This document shows, piece by piece, positions 46,287-54,585 of a stretch of 64,000 nt of DNA. The stretch comes from Arthrobacter sp. CJ23 (GTDB lineage Bacteria; Actinomycetota; Actinomycetes; Actinomycetales; Micrococcaceae), in the NCBI RefSeq assembly GCF_024741795.1, contig NZ_CP102950.1, positions 682,001 to 746,000 of the forward strand. Reading direction: 5' to 3'. A model generated the notes under the pieces. That model made no database searches. It worked only from the letters and a program-made list of their open reading frames with translations, and was not told the origin of the DNA. A program made the translations under genes and the position numbers. How positions within the stretch are numbered: position 1 is the first letter of the stretch; each line of letters opens with the position of its first letter.

Positions 46287-47054
46287 TTACTTGGCTGCGG
46301 TGCCCGCCGAACCGCCTGCGTTGCCGGCGCCGCCGGCCTTGGCCGAGCGGCTGCGGAAGAAGGCCGCGCCGCCCAGGCCCAGGCCCGCGACGCCGGCGAT
46401 GAGGCCGGCCCAGCTGCGCGCCTGCGAACCGTCGTCGCTCACCGACGCGGCCTGCTCCGTGGGCACGGTCTCGGCCGCCGCGTGGGCGCCGTGGCCGTCA
46501 GCCGCTGCGGCGGCCGTGACGGTGACCGAGGGCGCCGGGGACTTCAGCGAGTGTGCGTCTTGGCCCTCCGTGGGGATCTCGGCCCAGTCAGTCTGGCCCT
46601 GCTCGCAGTTCTGCAGCGTGGGGAAGTACAGGGTCTTCCCGGCGGCGTCGGGCAGCTTCACGGACAGGACCAGGGCGTCGCGCAGGTGCGGGTCCAAGGG
46701 TGCCTTGGCCGTGTAGACGATCTGGCTGGTGCGCTTGGTGATGGACGTGCCATCCGCCAGTTTCCTCGGCTCGGCCAGGGTTTGGGTGACCTTCTCTACC
46801 GTCCAGTTGGCGTTGACCGTGGGGGTGGCGTCGTTCAGCTCTTCGGGCAGCGTGATGGTCATCTTGGTCGTCCCGAAGGTGTCGCAGCCGTGGGGGACGC
46901 CGAACGTGAGCAGGGCGTAGGAGTTGGCCTCGGTCTTGTTCGGATCGATGCCCACGTGCGCGGACGCGGCGGAGAGGCCGGCCAGCATCAGGGCGGCGGT
47001 GCCGCCGGCGACTGCGGTGGCGGAGAGGGCGCGGCGGAGCGAGGTCTTGTTCAA
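46287..47054 (-). CDS. ycnI: YcnI-like copper-binding exported protein (DUF1775)
   Basis: A 255-residue exported and membrane-anchored protein. TTG start at 47054 with AAAGG 7 nt upstream. The Sec signal ends ASA|HVGIDP, so the mature protein begins with His33, the residue that in B. subtilis YcnI forms a mono-histidine copper brace. DUF1775 core: LLTFGVPHGCDTFGTTKMTITLPEEL, WTVEKV, SQIVYTAKAPL. A single C-terminal helix (AGLIAGVAGLGLGGAAFF) anchors it outside. Partner membrane gene upstream at 47138. Confidence 0.9.
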   Translation of the reverse strand: MNKTSLRRALSATAVAGGTAALMLAGLSAASAHVGIDPNKTEANSYALLTFGVPHGCDTFGTTKMTITLPEELNDATPTVNANWTVEKVTQTLAEPRKLADGTSITKRTSQIVYTAKAPLDPHLRDALVLSVKLPDAAGKTLYFPTLQNCEQGQTDWAEIPTEGQDAHSLKSPAPSVTVTAAAAADGHGAHAAAETVPTEQAASVSDDGSQARSWAGLIAGVAGLGLGGAAFFRSRSAKAGGAGNAGGSAGTAAK

Positions 47055-47137
47055 GGTGTTGCCTTTCGGTGGGCGCGCGAAGGGGCGCCAGAGTACGGGA
47101 GGTGCCCGTCACCGATATAGGGAGGTGCCGGGCGGAA

Positions 47138-47761
47138 TCAGGGAAGTACGACGACGGCGGGCGGGCCGCGGCGGTTGTCTTGCCTGAGGTTCCGCCAGGG
47201 GCGGGGGGTGAACAGCGCAGTTGCGCCTGACGCCACCGGCGAGCTGCCGGCGTCGGGCCTGAACACGAGCCGGAGCACGCGCAGGAGCGGCCGGAGCCAC
47301 GCGGCCAGCTGCCAGAGGGCCTGCTCGCCCTTGGCCAGGACCAGGGCGGAGGCGGCGCTGGCCAGGACGTGGCCGGTGAGCATGAGCCAGCCCAGCGGGG
47401 CGTCGAGCTCATGCAGGTGGGCCGCGCCGGCGTCGATTCCCGGCACCGGAGATCCGGTTCCGAGGTGGTGGCCGGACTGCCCGGGGGCCGTGATGCCGAG
47501 CGGGCTGAAGACGGTGAAGGCCTCGTGGAGCGCCAGCTGCCCGGCACCCAGGAGGGCGCCCAGGACGGGGAACCCGAGCTTGAAGCGCGTGGCCGTGGTG
47601 GTGACCAGACCGGTCAGGGCGAGGAGCGCGAGCAGCACCGGGGCCGCCGGAAGCTGGCCGCCAGCCAGGACGTGAGCTCCTGCGGCGAGCGCCACGATCG
47701 TGGCTGACAAAGCCGCGGACCGCAGGGCGTGGAAGGGCGTCCGGGCATGCGGTGCGCGCAC
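47138..47761 (-). CDS. His-containing membrane protein upstream of ycnI
   Basis: A 207-residue membrane protein with about five helices. GTG start at 47761 follows GGAGG by 5 nt. His residues lie in or near membrane segments (AGAHVLAGG, LALHEAF, SGHHLG, AHLHELDAPLGWLMLTGHVLA), suggesting copper handling. Its end lies 83 nt before ycnI on the same strand, so it is probably co-transcribed. No family recognised; it may fill the role of the CopC/CopD-type partner usually next to ycnI. Confidence 0.65.
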   Translation of the reverse strand: MRAPHARTPFHALRSAALSATIVALAAGAHVLAGGQLPAAPVLLALLALTGLVTTTATRFKLGFPVLGALLGAGQLALHEAFTVFSPLGITAPGQSGHHLGTGSPVPGIDAGAAHLHELDAPLGWLMLTGHVLASAASALVLAKGEQALWQLAAWLRPLLRVLRLVFRPDAGSSPVASGATALFTPRPWRNLRQDNRRGPPAVVVLP

Positions 47762-47865
47762 GGGTCCTCCCTCGCTGGCCGGTGAATCGCTGTCAACTAA
47801 CGCTCTTGAACGTGGCGGACCTCCCGGTGGCGGGCGGTCAACCCGGCAATTCTACCGGTGGTTCG

Positions 47866-47912
47866 TCGCCGGACCGGCGTCGGATGGGTCAGTGTGATGC
47901 GGGCTTGGGCGC
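47866..47912 (+). repeat. 47-bp direct repeat, copy 1 (3' end of the 427-residue gene)
   Basis: Matches 49377-49423 at 44 of 47 positions, core CGGATGGGTCAGTGTGA. It spans the stop and last codons of the gene at 47889 plus downstream bases including a CGCCGG-A-CCGGCG palindrome. Confidence 0.85.
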
Positions 47913-49172
47913 ACGCATCTGAATGACGTTCGACGGCGGTGCTGCCGCCGTCGCGAACTCCTCCGGCTCGAAGTCCCCGTCCACTTCCATGAGGACCAGC
48001 GCGATGGCAGGCGGCACGCCGCCGATCACCACGGGAGGCACTGTGTAGTGGGTTCCGGCGGCGACCAGGCCGAGCTCGGCAAGGTTTGCCAGTTTGGTCC
48101 GGGCCCGCATGGCCGCGAAGCCCCTGACGATGTCTCCGCCGGCGCCTGTGTCTGCAAGGCTGGCCAGTTCGGCGACTTCCATGGGCTCGGCGGAGCCGCC
48201 TTGCACCAGGACCATGGCGAGCATGCTGTCCAGTTCCGGTCCGGTGGACCACGGGCCGCCCGGCGTCGTGAGGGCATCGACCAGGAACGCCGTCAGGAAG
48301 ATCTGCCGGATCCGGTTCCTGGCCGCGGTGTCCTTGCTGTTCCAGGTGCCGGCTTCCTCGCCAGGCACTGCCCGGGTGGCTCCGAGGGACAGGATGCCCG
48401 ACTGGAACAGGGCTATCCAGATTTCGCGCAGCACGGGAACATCGTGCATGGACCCGACTTCCAGGACGGCGCTGAGGTGCGCCTCGTCGCCTTCCCACGC
48501 TTCAAAAGGACGCTTGGCGTTTTTCTTGCCCTTGGCCTCGATGCTGACGGCGGCTGCCGCGGCCTCGATGTCCTTGAGTCGGAGCGCTCCCGTGCTAGTG
48601 ACCTCCTTGCCCGCCCCGACCCAGTCGAGCAGGCGGGTGGTCCGCTGGATCAGCGGGAGCTCGGAGAACGCGTGGTCCTGCTCCGCGTCGCTCAGTTCCG
48701 GAACCTGGATGTCCGGGAGGTCCGGGAGATCATCGTCCGCTTCTCCCGAGAGGAACCCGTGGACTTCGTCGTAGTCCTCCCGGCTTCCGGTCCAGCGGCC
48801 GGACTCCATCAGGAAGTCAACGTAGAGGTGAAGCTCGTCGTAGAACCCGTCCAGGGCTTCGTCCGATTCGTCCGGGTGGACGTTGTCCGCGAGGGCCAGC
48901 GCGGCCTCTTCCAAGCCGTCCAGCGTGAACTGCGTGGCGGAGCTTTCACCGTGGAGGGCATGGCCTGCCGAGATGATGAGCTTGACGAGTTGGAGGCAGT
49001 GAAGTGCGTCCGGGGCTTCTCCGAAGCCTTCGAACCAGCGGACAAACTCAGGAGTGAGGGAATCCACCACGCGCTGATTCATCACGAGCTGCAGCGGCAT
49101 CTTCGGAACTGAGGGGACGCTGCTGAGGTGGCCACCCGGTTTGCGCTTCGGCTTCTGGCTCTTCTTAGACAT
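47889..49172 (-). CDS. Uncharacterised 427-residue acidic protein
   Basis: A cytoplasmic protein with a basic Lys-rich N-terminus (MSKKSQKPKRKPGG) followed by a mostly helical, acidic body (DDDLPDLPDIQVPELSDAEQDH). No signal peptide, membrane segment or catalytic motif is seen. The fourth quarter (LASLADTGAGGDIVRGFAAMRARTKLANLAELGLVA) looks like a winged-helix-type segment. I do not recognise the family. Its last residues (APKPASH) resemble those of the next gene upstream (APKHASH) because of a shared 47-bp repeat. Confidence 0.7.
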   Translation of the reverse strand: MSKKSQKPKRKPGGHLSSVPSVPKMPLQLVMNQRVVDSLTPEFVRWFEGFGEAPDALHCLQLVKLIISAGHALHGESSATQFTLDGLEEAALALADNVHPDESDEALDGFYDELHLYVDFLMESGRWTGSREDYDEVHGFLSGEADDDLPDLPDIQVPELSDAEQDHAFSELPLIQRTTRLLDWVGAGKEVTSTGALRLKDIEAAAAAVSIEAKGKKNAKRPFEAWEGDEAHLSAVLEVGSMHDVPVLREIWIALFQSGILSLGATRAVPGEEAGTWNSKDTAARNRIRQIFLTAFLVDALTTPGGPWSTGPELDSMLAMVLVQGGSAEPMEVAELASLADTGAGGDIVRGFAAMRARTKLANLAELGLVAAGTHYTVPPVVIGGVPPAIALVLMEVDGDFEPEEFATAAAPPSNVIQMRAPKPASH

Positions 49173-49376
49173 TCCTACGCCTTCCGGGGATCCATGGTTC
49201 GTGCAGCCGGTTGTCCCGTGCCGCCCGGGTCACTTCCAAGTGGCACAGCTGTCGCTCCGAGATTACCGGAGATAGTGTTTCCGTTTCGGGGCCAGTCGGA
49301 ACCCGAACACCGCTTTGCCGGTTCGGGCCGGAATCCATGCGCCACAGCGGCCCGAATCGCCCAATCGATAGGGGTA

Positions 49377-49423
49377 TCGCCGGCCCGGCGTCGGATGGGT
49401 CAGTGTGAGGCGTGCTTGGGCGC
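49377..49423 (+). repeat. 47-bp direct repeat, copy 2 (3' end of the DUF3533-like gene)
   Basis: Second copy of the sequence at 47866-47912, spanning the stop at 49400 and the last eight codons. The 49173-49376 interval before it holds no gene I can support. Confidence 0.85.
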
Positions 49424-50542
49424 GGGTGCGGGAGCGTGCGCGGGAGCAGGAGCCGCAGCTGCCGCAACCGGCTCCGGTGCCGGCCCGCGGACCTTGAGGA
49501 GTCCCAGCAGGAGCAGCGCCGCGCCGCCGGCGGTCCACAGCCCCAGCACGAGCCACTGCGGTGCGGTGTCGGCGCGCGGGAAGTAGCTGAGGCTGCGCAG
49601 CAGGGTGGAGGAAGCCCCCGGCACAAAGTCCTGCCCGATGGCACCCCACGGCCCGGGCAGGAATTCCTTCGGGGCGGCGGCGCTGGAGATGGGGTTGGCG
49701 ATAAACATGGTGACGACGGCGCCGAGCGCGATCCCCGGCGGGCCCAGCAGTTCGGCACACCCGGCAACCAGGGAAGCCGTGGCCGCGAGGGCCAGGGCGA
49801 TGGCTGCCGCGTTGACCAGGGCGTTGTTCTGGAGGAAGCCGAACCAGCCTTCCAGGATCCAGACGAGCAGGGCGCCTGCCGTCACCGAGTAGACGGCGAT
49901 GGCGGTGAGTTTCCGCCACGGCCCCCGCACCAGCAACGTGGTCACAATGCCTCCCAGGATGCCGCCCAAAACCATGGGGAACGCGGCCGCCGTGATGCCG
50001 GTGCCGCGGGTGTCCGACGCTGCCAGCGGGGCCACCTCGGACGTGGTCACCTGCGGGAGCGGCTTGCCTTGGAGCGCCGGGATGCCCTGCAGGACCTGCG
50101 CCTGCATCTGCTGGTTCAGGACCGCGGTGAGCTGGCCCGTGAGCTGGGCGGACACGGGGCTGGACGCGCTCGCGCTGATGACCTCAGGGGCCTGCCCTGC
50201 CGCCGGATTGCCCAGCACCACCGCGGCGGCGGCCTGGCGGGTTTCCAAGAGCTCGACGGCGGCTGCCCGGTCGGCCACGGCCGTCACCGTGAAGACGCCG
50301 GACCTTTCCTTGAGCTGCTCGCTGAACTGCTCCACCTGCTGGCTGGGGCCGGCCACGGCGAGCGGGAAGTCCTTGATGCTGGAGCTCGCGGTGGGCCACA
50401 GGAAGGCCAGGACCACGATCGCCACGGCCACGGCGGCTCCGAGCCCGGCCACGACTGCGCGGATCCACGGGGCGGCAGGGCTTGGCTTGGCGGGGCCCGC
50501 CGAGCCGGGGTTTTCGGCTGGGTTGTGTGCTGGCTGGGACAT
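49400..50542 (-). CDS. YhgE/Pip-like (DUF3533) membrane protein
   Basis: A 380-residue membrane protein. GGAGG precedes the ATG by 6 nt. Topology: one N-terminal helix (AVVAGLGAAVAVAIVVLAFLW), a long extracellular domain (residues about 55-180) with the LETRQAAAAVVL segment, then five to six helices. This is the layout of YhgE/Pip and ABC-2-type permease relatives. The C-terminal tail is a repetitive Ala/Pro/His string ending PAPKHASH. No ATPase is adjacent; function unknown. Confidence 0.75.
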   Translation of the reverse strand: MSQPAHNPAENPGSAGPAKPSPAAPWIRAVVAGLGAAVAVAIVVLAFLWPTASSSIKDFPLAVAGPSQQVEQFSEQLKERSGVFTVTAVADRAAAVELLETRQAAAAVVLGNPAAGQAPEVISASASSPVSAQLTGQLTAVLNQQMQAQVLQGIPALQGKPLPQVTTSEVAPLAASDTRGTGITAAAFPMVLGGILGGIVTTLLVRGPWRKLTAIAVYSVTAGALLVWILEGWFGFLQNNALVNAAAIALALAATASLVAGCAELLGPPGIALGAVVTMFIANPISSAAAPKEFLPGPWGAIGQDFVPGASSTLLRSLSYFPRADTAPQWLVLGLWTAGGAALLLLGLLKVRGPAPEPVAAAAAPAPAHAPAPAPKHASH

Positions 50543-50602
50543 GACGAACCTCCATCACAATGAACGGTTAATGCACATGCTCCGCCTCGGCGGGAGGGAT
50601 TT

Positions 50603-51772
50603 TCAAGATGCCGGATCAACCGGCGCGGTCCGGGATTCCTGGGCCCGGCCAAACCGGCGCGCGGCCCGGCTTCCGGCCAGGGCGCTGGCGGCGATGGTGA
50701 TCAGTGCACCCAGGACCAGGGCCGCCGCTTCGCCGGGTTCCAGCAGCTTCATCTGGCTTCCGATGGTGGCCGCCGCCACGGGAATGCCCAGCTGCGAGGC
50801 CGAGAGGACGGCCAGCGGCAGAGGCTGTCCAAGCAGGCGGATGGCGGCATGGACCAGCAACGTGCCCGCGCCCAGGCACAGCCCCAGGAGAATCATCGGC
50901 GGATTGCTGCCGAGGTCATGCACGTCCAGGGACGCCCCGAGCCAGACGAAGAACACCGGCCCCAGGAACCCGTCGCTCACCGCGAAGAGCTGGTGGGCCA
51001 GGCGGCGGGGTTCGCCCACGGCCGCCACCACCAGGCCGAAGGAGAACCCGGCCAGCATGATGGAGACGCGCCCGAAGACGGCCAGCCCGGCCAGGGCAAA
51101 CAGCAGCGCCAACTGGATCCGGAGTTCCATGGCGAACTTCCGGTCCTCGGAGACCTCGTGCAGGCGGCCCCGCATCCCGCTGCGTTCCAGAGCCCGCAGG
51201 ACGAAGAACAGCAGTACGGAGCACGAGCCCACGGCGAGCGCCCCAAGTGCCGTGCGCCCGGCGTTGGGCGGATCGACCGCCAAGGGGAGTGCCACAATGC
51301 AGGCGATGTCCGCGATCGCCACTTGCGCCGTCGTCGTGAGGACCTTCGGGCCGCCCAAGCGCAAGGAGTCGACGATCGGCAGCACCAGCGCCGCGGAAGA
51401 CGAGGCCAGGAGCACCACATACAGGGGTGCATGGGCGGTGCCGAACGCCGCCGCGATGCCGATCCCCACGGCGGCTGCCAGCCCGGCGGCAACACCGGCC
51501 CGGGCCGCGCCGCTGCCCAGTGCGGCCCGGATCTCCTCGTCGCGCACGGGAACATGGGTGCCGGCCACGAACATGACCAGGGCAAATCCGACGTCGGCCA
51601 TCAGCGTGAAGGTGGGGTCGCCGGGATCCACCAGCCCGAAGCCCGTCCGTCCGATCACGATGCCCGCCAGGAGCTGGCCGAGCACCACCGGCAGGTGCCA
51701 GGTGCGGGGCAGCGCGAGCAGGGGACCCAGCAGCGCGACGGCGGCGATCAGCGACAGCTGGAAGAACGACAT
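50603..51772 (-). CDS. Cation:proton antiporter (CPA2/KefB-like)
   Basis: Membrane antiporter of 389 residues, start ATG 51772 after GGAGG. About 12 helices with the CPA signature LPVVLGQLLAGIVIGRTGFG near the start and an intramembrane Asp in QVAIADIACIVALPL. The C-terminus lacks a TrkA-N (RCK) domain, so it is the short form. Probably exchanges Na+ or K+ for H+. Neighbour of the YhgE-like gene, same strand. Confidence 0.87.
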   Translation of the reverse strand: MSFFQLSLIAAVALLGPLLALPRTWHLPVVLGQLLAGIVIGRTGFGLVDPGDPTFTLMADVGFALVMFVAGTHVPVRDEEIRAALGSGAARAGVAAGLAAAVGIGIAAAFGTAHAPLYVVLLASSSAALVLPIVDSLRLGGPKVLTTTAQVAIADIACIVALPLAVDPPNAGRTALGALAVGSCSVLLFFVLRALERSGMRGRLHEVSEDRKFAMELRIQLALLFALAGLAVFGRVSIMLAGFSFGLVVAAVGEPRRLAHQLFAVSDGFLGPVFFVWLGASLDVHDLGSNPPMILLGLCLGAGTLLVHAAIRLLGQPLPLAVLSASQLGIPVAAATIGSQMKLLEPGEAAALVLGALITIAASALAGSRAARRFGRAQESRTAPVDPAS

Positions 51773-51800
51773 CATCCTCCCTTGTGCCGGCGGCGGTGGC

Positions 51801-52379
51801 TTAGCGGCTCTTTTGCCCGCTGCGGCGGGCGAGCCGGGCCAGCTGGGCGAAGGTGGGGCCCGGCGGCTTGGGGACCCTTCCCGGATCCGTTCCGGCCCGA
51901 CGTCGGCGGAGCTCAAGTGCCAGGCTCTCCTGGCCGCGGGCCATGGCCCAGCGGTGGTTGGCGGAGAACGCCGGTTTCAGGAGCCAGCTGAGGCGCCGGA
52001 GCAGGGGCTTGGCGACACCGACGTTCCAGTCGTACCGGATGACCACCTCCGGGCCGTCCTTTTCGAAGGTCCAGCGGCCGGTCCCGTTGAGGTCCCCGGC
52101 GGCGGTGATGGCGAAGCCGTGGGTGGTGATGGGTTCGGCTACTGTGAGTTTCCAGCGGAGCGTGTAGGGCAGCCAGCCTTTGGTGAAGAGGTCCAGCACT
52201 TTTCCTGTGCCATCGGGGTTTCCCGGGGTGAGGGTGGTGACGTTGAGGTAGACCGCAGGCCACCAACGGCCCAGCGAAGCGGCGTCGCCCAGGACGTCCC
52301 TGACCTCCTCCAGGGTGCCTGCCACGCGCCAGACCGTGACGAATTCGTAGTCGGTGCTGCTCCTCGACGTTCCGCCCAC
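51801..52379 (-). CDS. SRPBCC-family protein (polyketide cyclase/START-like)
   Basis: A 192-residue protein starting at GTG 52379 with GGAGG 5 nt before. Reads TDYEFVTVWRVAGTLEEVRDVLGDAASLGRWWPAVYLNVT, the common N-terminus of START-like proteins, and ends with a long C-terminal helix (LKPAFSANHRWAMARGQESLALELRRRR). Binds a hydrophobic ligand by family analogy. Divergent from the TetR gene; it follows the antiporter gene with 28 nt, so the three minus-strand genes may be one transcript. Confidence 0.8.
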   Translation of the reverse strand: MGGTSRSSTDYEFVTVWRVAGTLEEVRDVLGDAASLGRWWPAVYLNVTTLTPGNPDGTGKVLDLFTKGWLPYTLRWKLTVAEPITTHGFAITAAGDLNGTGRWTFEKDGPEVVIRYDWNVGVAKPLLRRLSWLLKPAFSANHRWAMARGQESLALELRRRRAGTDPGRVPKPPGPTFAQLARLARRSGQKSR

Positions 52380-52511
52380 AGCTGCCTCCGCGGCCCATTG
52401 GATAGTGGCTTCACAGTACTCACGGTGCTGCGGGAGCTCAAGAGGCGCCGGCGCCTCCAGCCGGCGTCGGCTGGTAGTTTGGGTGCTACCCGACCCCCAG
52501 GAGTCCACCCG

Positions 52512-53132
52512 ATGGCGCGCCCGCTCACCCCCCTGATCTCCATCGACGCCGTGGTGACCGCCGCCCTGGAACTCATCGACGAGTCCGGCGATTTCAGCCT
52601 CCCCAAACTGGCGAAGCGCATTGGCGTCAGCCAGTCCTCCATCTACAACCATGTGTCCGGCCGGGAAGAGATCCTGGAGCTGGTCCGCGGGCGGCTCCTT
52701 GAGGAGAGCCCGCTGGTGGTGGACGCCGACGCCGGCTGGGCGGACGTGCTCCGCGCCGCGATCCGCGCGTACCGGGGGAGTTTTGCGCGGCATCCGCGGA
52801 CGGCTCCGCTGATGGTGATGCAGACGGTCCGGGACCCCCAGGCCATCGCGCTCTATGAGCGGATCGCCGGCGCGCTGGAGGCGGCCGGCTTCGAAGGGGC
52901 GGACGTCGCCTCGGCGATTGCCATGATCGACAGCTTCGCCCTCGGCTCCGCCCTGGACCTGGCCGCTCCCGGCAATGTCTGGGAGGCCGCAAGCGGCTCG
53001 TCCCCCGCACTTGGCCGGGCGGTTGAAAGCGCCGCCGGGCTCCGGAACAGGGCCGATGACGCCTTTGAGTTCGGGCTGGAGATCCTCATCGACGGCCTGC
53101 GGCTCCGGCGGGACCAGGCAGCCCGCTCCTAG
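52512..53132 (+). CDS. TetR-family regulator (TetR_C type)
   Basis: A 206-residue repressor. ATG 52512 follows AGGAG. HTH at residues 10-50: AALELIDESGDFSLPKLAKRIGVSQSSIYNHVSGREEILELV. The C-terminal domain (ARHPRTAPLMVMQTV..DSFALGSALDLA) resembles the tetracycline-repressor type. It is followed by a 25-bp palindrome and an MFS exporter-type gene, so it probably controls that gene and the amidohydrolase after it. Confidence 0.88.
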   Translation: MARPLTPLISIDAVVTAALELIDESGDFSLPKLAKRIGVSQSSIYNHVSGREEILELVRGRLLEESPLVVDADAGWADVLRAAIRAYRGSFARHPRTAPLMVMQTVRDPQAIALYERIAGALEAAGFEGADVASAIAMIDSFALGSALDLAAPGNVWEAASGSSPALGRAVESAAGLRNRADDAFEFGLEILIDGLRLRRDQAARS

Positions 53133-53175
53133 AAAAACCCTCCAGGCTCTTGCGTGGAACGGGAATGCGTTTCAT

Positions 53176-53200
53176 ACTAAACGAAAGCCTTTCGTTTAGT
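53176..53200. promoter_or_regulatory. 25-bp perfect palindrome upstream of the MFS gene
   Basis: Arms ACTAAACGAAAG (53176-53187) and CTTTCGTTTAGT (53189-53200) with a single central C. Located 73 nt before the MFS start and 43 nt after the TetR stop; a typical TetR operator in size and symmetry. It is AT-rich against the GC-rich surroundings. Confidence 0.8.
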
Positions 53201-53272
53201 GATTCGGCTCTCACCCCAACTTCATCCCTGCCGCAATGACGCGGCGTTCCGCAACAGACGTGGAGACCTCCT

Positions 53273-54538
53273 GTGAGCAAGACTTCCCTTTCCCTTGATT
53301 CCGGGGGCCGTGTGCCCCTGACCTTCAGCCGAGGAATCTCGACCTTCGGCATCGGCGTGGTCGGATTCATGGCCGCCAACCTCGTGCCCCTCATGATCAT
53401 TGCCCTGATGGACGGGCACGGCCTCAGCCCCACCGCGGCCGGCACCATCATGACCGCCTGCCTCCTGAGCTCGGCGGCCAGTTGCCTGCTCACCTCGCGC
53501 TGGACGGCCCTCAGTGGCAGATATGTGGTGGCCCGGGCCGGGCTGCTCCTTGCCGCGGCGGGCTTTGGCGCAGCCGCGCTCATCCCGTCCACGCCCGTGG
53601 CCATCGTCGGCATCATCCTCGGCGGCCTGGGTGGCGGCGGCGCCGTCTCCGCCGGTGGCGCGGCGCTCGCAGCGCTGCGCAACCCCAACCGTGTTTCCGG
53701 CATCAGTGGCCTGGCCAACCGTGCCGTCGTCACCGTGGTCCTGGCGCTCATTCCCTTGTTCGGCACCGGCATGCTCAGCGCCTTCGGCTTCCTTGCCTGC
53801 CTCTCGCTGGCCGCCTTCTTCAGCGCCGGGTGGCTGCCCGTGGCCGAGGCAACGCCGGCCCGCGACGTTCCGTACGCCCCGGAGACTGACGGAAGGCCCG
53901 ACGTCGGGCGCCCGCCTGCCGCCTCGCGGCGCCTGACGCTCGCCGGCTTCACCCTGCTGGCGTGTTTCGCGCTGTGGGCGCTGGGCGAGGACTCGCTCTG
54001 GGCCGTGGCCGGCTCGATGGGCACCGCCCAGGCCGGTGTGGGGGAGCAGGAACTCGGACTGGTCCTGAGCGCCTCCACCGCGGGCGGGCTCGTTGCCGGT
54101 GCCGCCATGGCCTATGTGGGCAACCGCCTGGGCCGGACCGTGCCGCTGGCCGCCCTCCTGGTGCTTGGCGGCGTCCTCAAGCTCGCGGCCGGCTTCGCCA
54201 CCGACCCCACCTGGTACATGGTGTCCGTCATCGCCTGGAACACCGTCTACGCGATTGCCTTCATGTACGTGGTGGCGGTGGCGTCGGCGCTGGATGCCTC
54301 CGGGCGCTGGTCGGCGCCGCTGCTGGGCGTGTACCTCATCGGCTCGGCGTTCTCCCCGCTGTTCGGCACGCTCATCGCGGAGACCCTCGGCTACGTTCCG
54401 CTCGCCGTCATCCTGGCAGGCTTCAGCTTCGTCCTGCTGGTGCCGTTCACGGTGATCGCCCGGCTGTCCACCCGCGTGGAGCGGGAGGCCTCGGCTTCCG
54501 GGAGCCAGCCTGAATTCAACCACGCCGCCATCGCCTGA
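53273..54538 (+). CDS. MFS transporter
   Basis: A 421-residue, roughly 12-helix major facilitator. GTG start at 53273 with GGAG upstream. The first helix (FGIGVVGFMAANLVPLMIIAL) and the first loop SSAASCLLTSRWTALSGRYVVARAG are MFS-like; a second loop ends YVGNRLGRTVPLAAL. The central cytoplasmic loop is Arg/Pro-rich. The TetR-MFS-amidohydrolase order suggests uptake or efflux of the amidohydrolase's substrate. Its stop is 47 nt before the next gene. Confidence 0.88.
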   Translation: MSKTSLSLDSGGRVPLTFSRGISTFGIGVVGFMAANLVPLMIIALMDGHGLSPTAAGTIMTACLLSSAASCLLTSRWTALSGRYVVARAGLLLAAAGFGAAALIPSTPVAIVGIILGGLGGGGAVSAGGAALAALRNPNRVSGISGLANRAVVTVVLALIPLFGTGMLSAFGFLACLSLAAFFSAGWLPVAEATPARDVPYAPETDGRPDVGRPPAASRRLTLAGFTLLACFALWALGEDSLWAVAGSMGTAQAGVGEQELGLVLSASTAGGLVAGAAMAYVGNRLGRTVPLAALLVLGGVLKLAAGFATDPTWYMVSVIAWNTVYAIAFMYVVAVASALDASGRWSAPLLGVYLIGSAFSPLFGTLIAETLGYVPLAVILAGFSFVLLVPFTVIARLSTRVEREASASGSQPEFNHAAIA

Positions 54539-54585
54539 CCCCTCCGTTGGCCAAGACCCAACCGCCTGAACCAGAAGGACCACCT

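Noticed and set aside
49899..53132. 1077-codon plus-strand open frame spanning several genes
   Set aside because: Only its last part (from 52512) is a real gene (TetR); the rest is antisense to the DUF3533-like, antiporter and SRPBCC genes and shows no domain.
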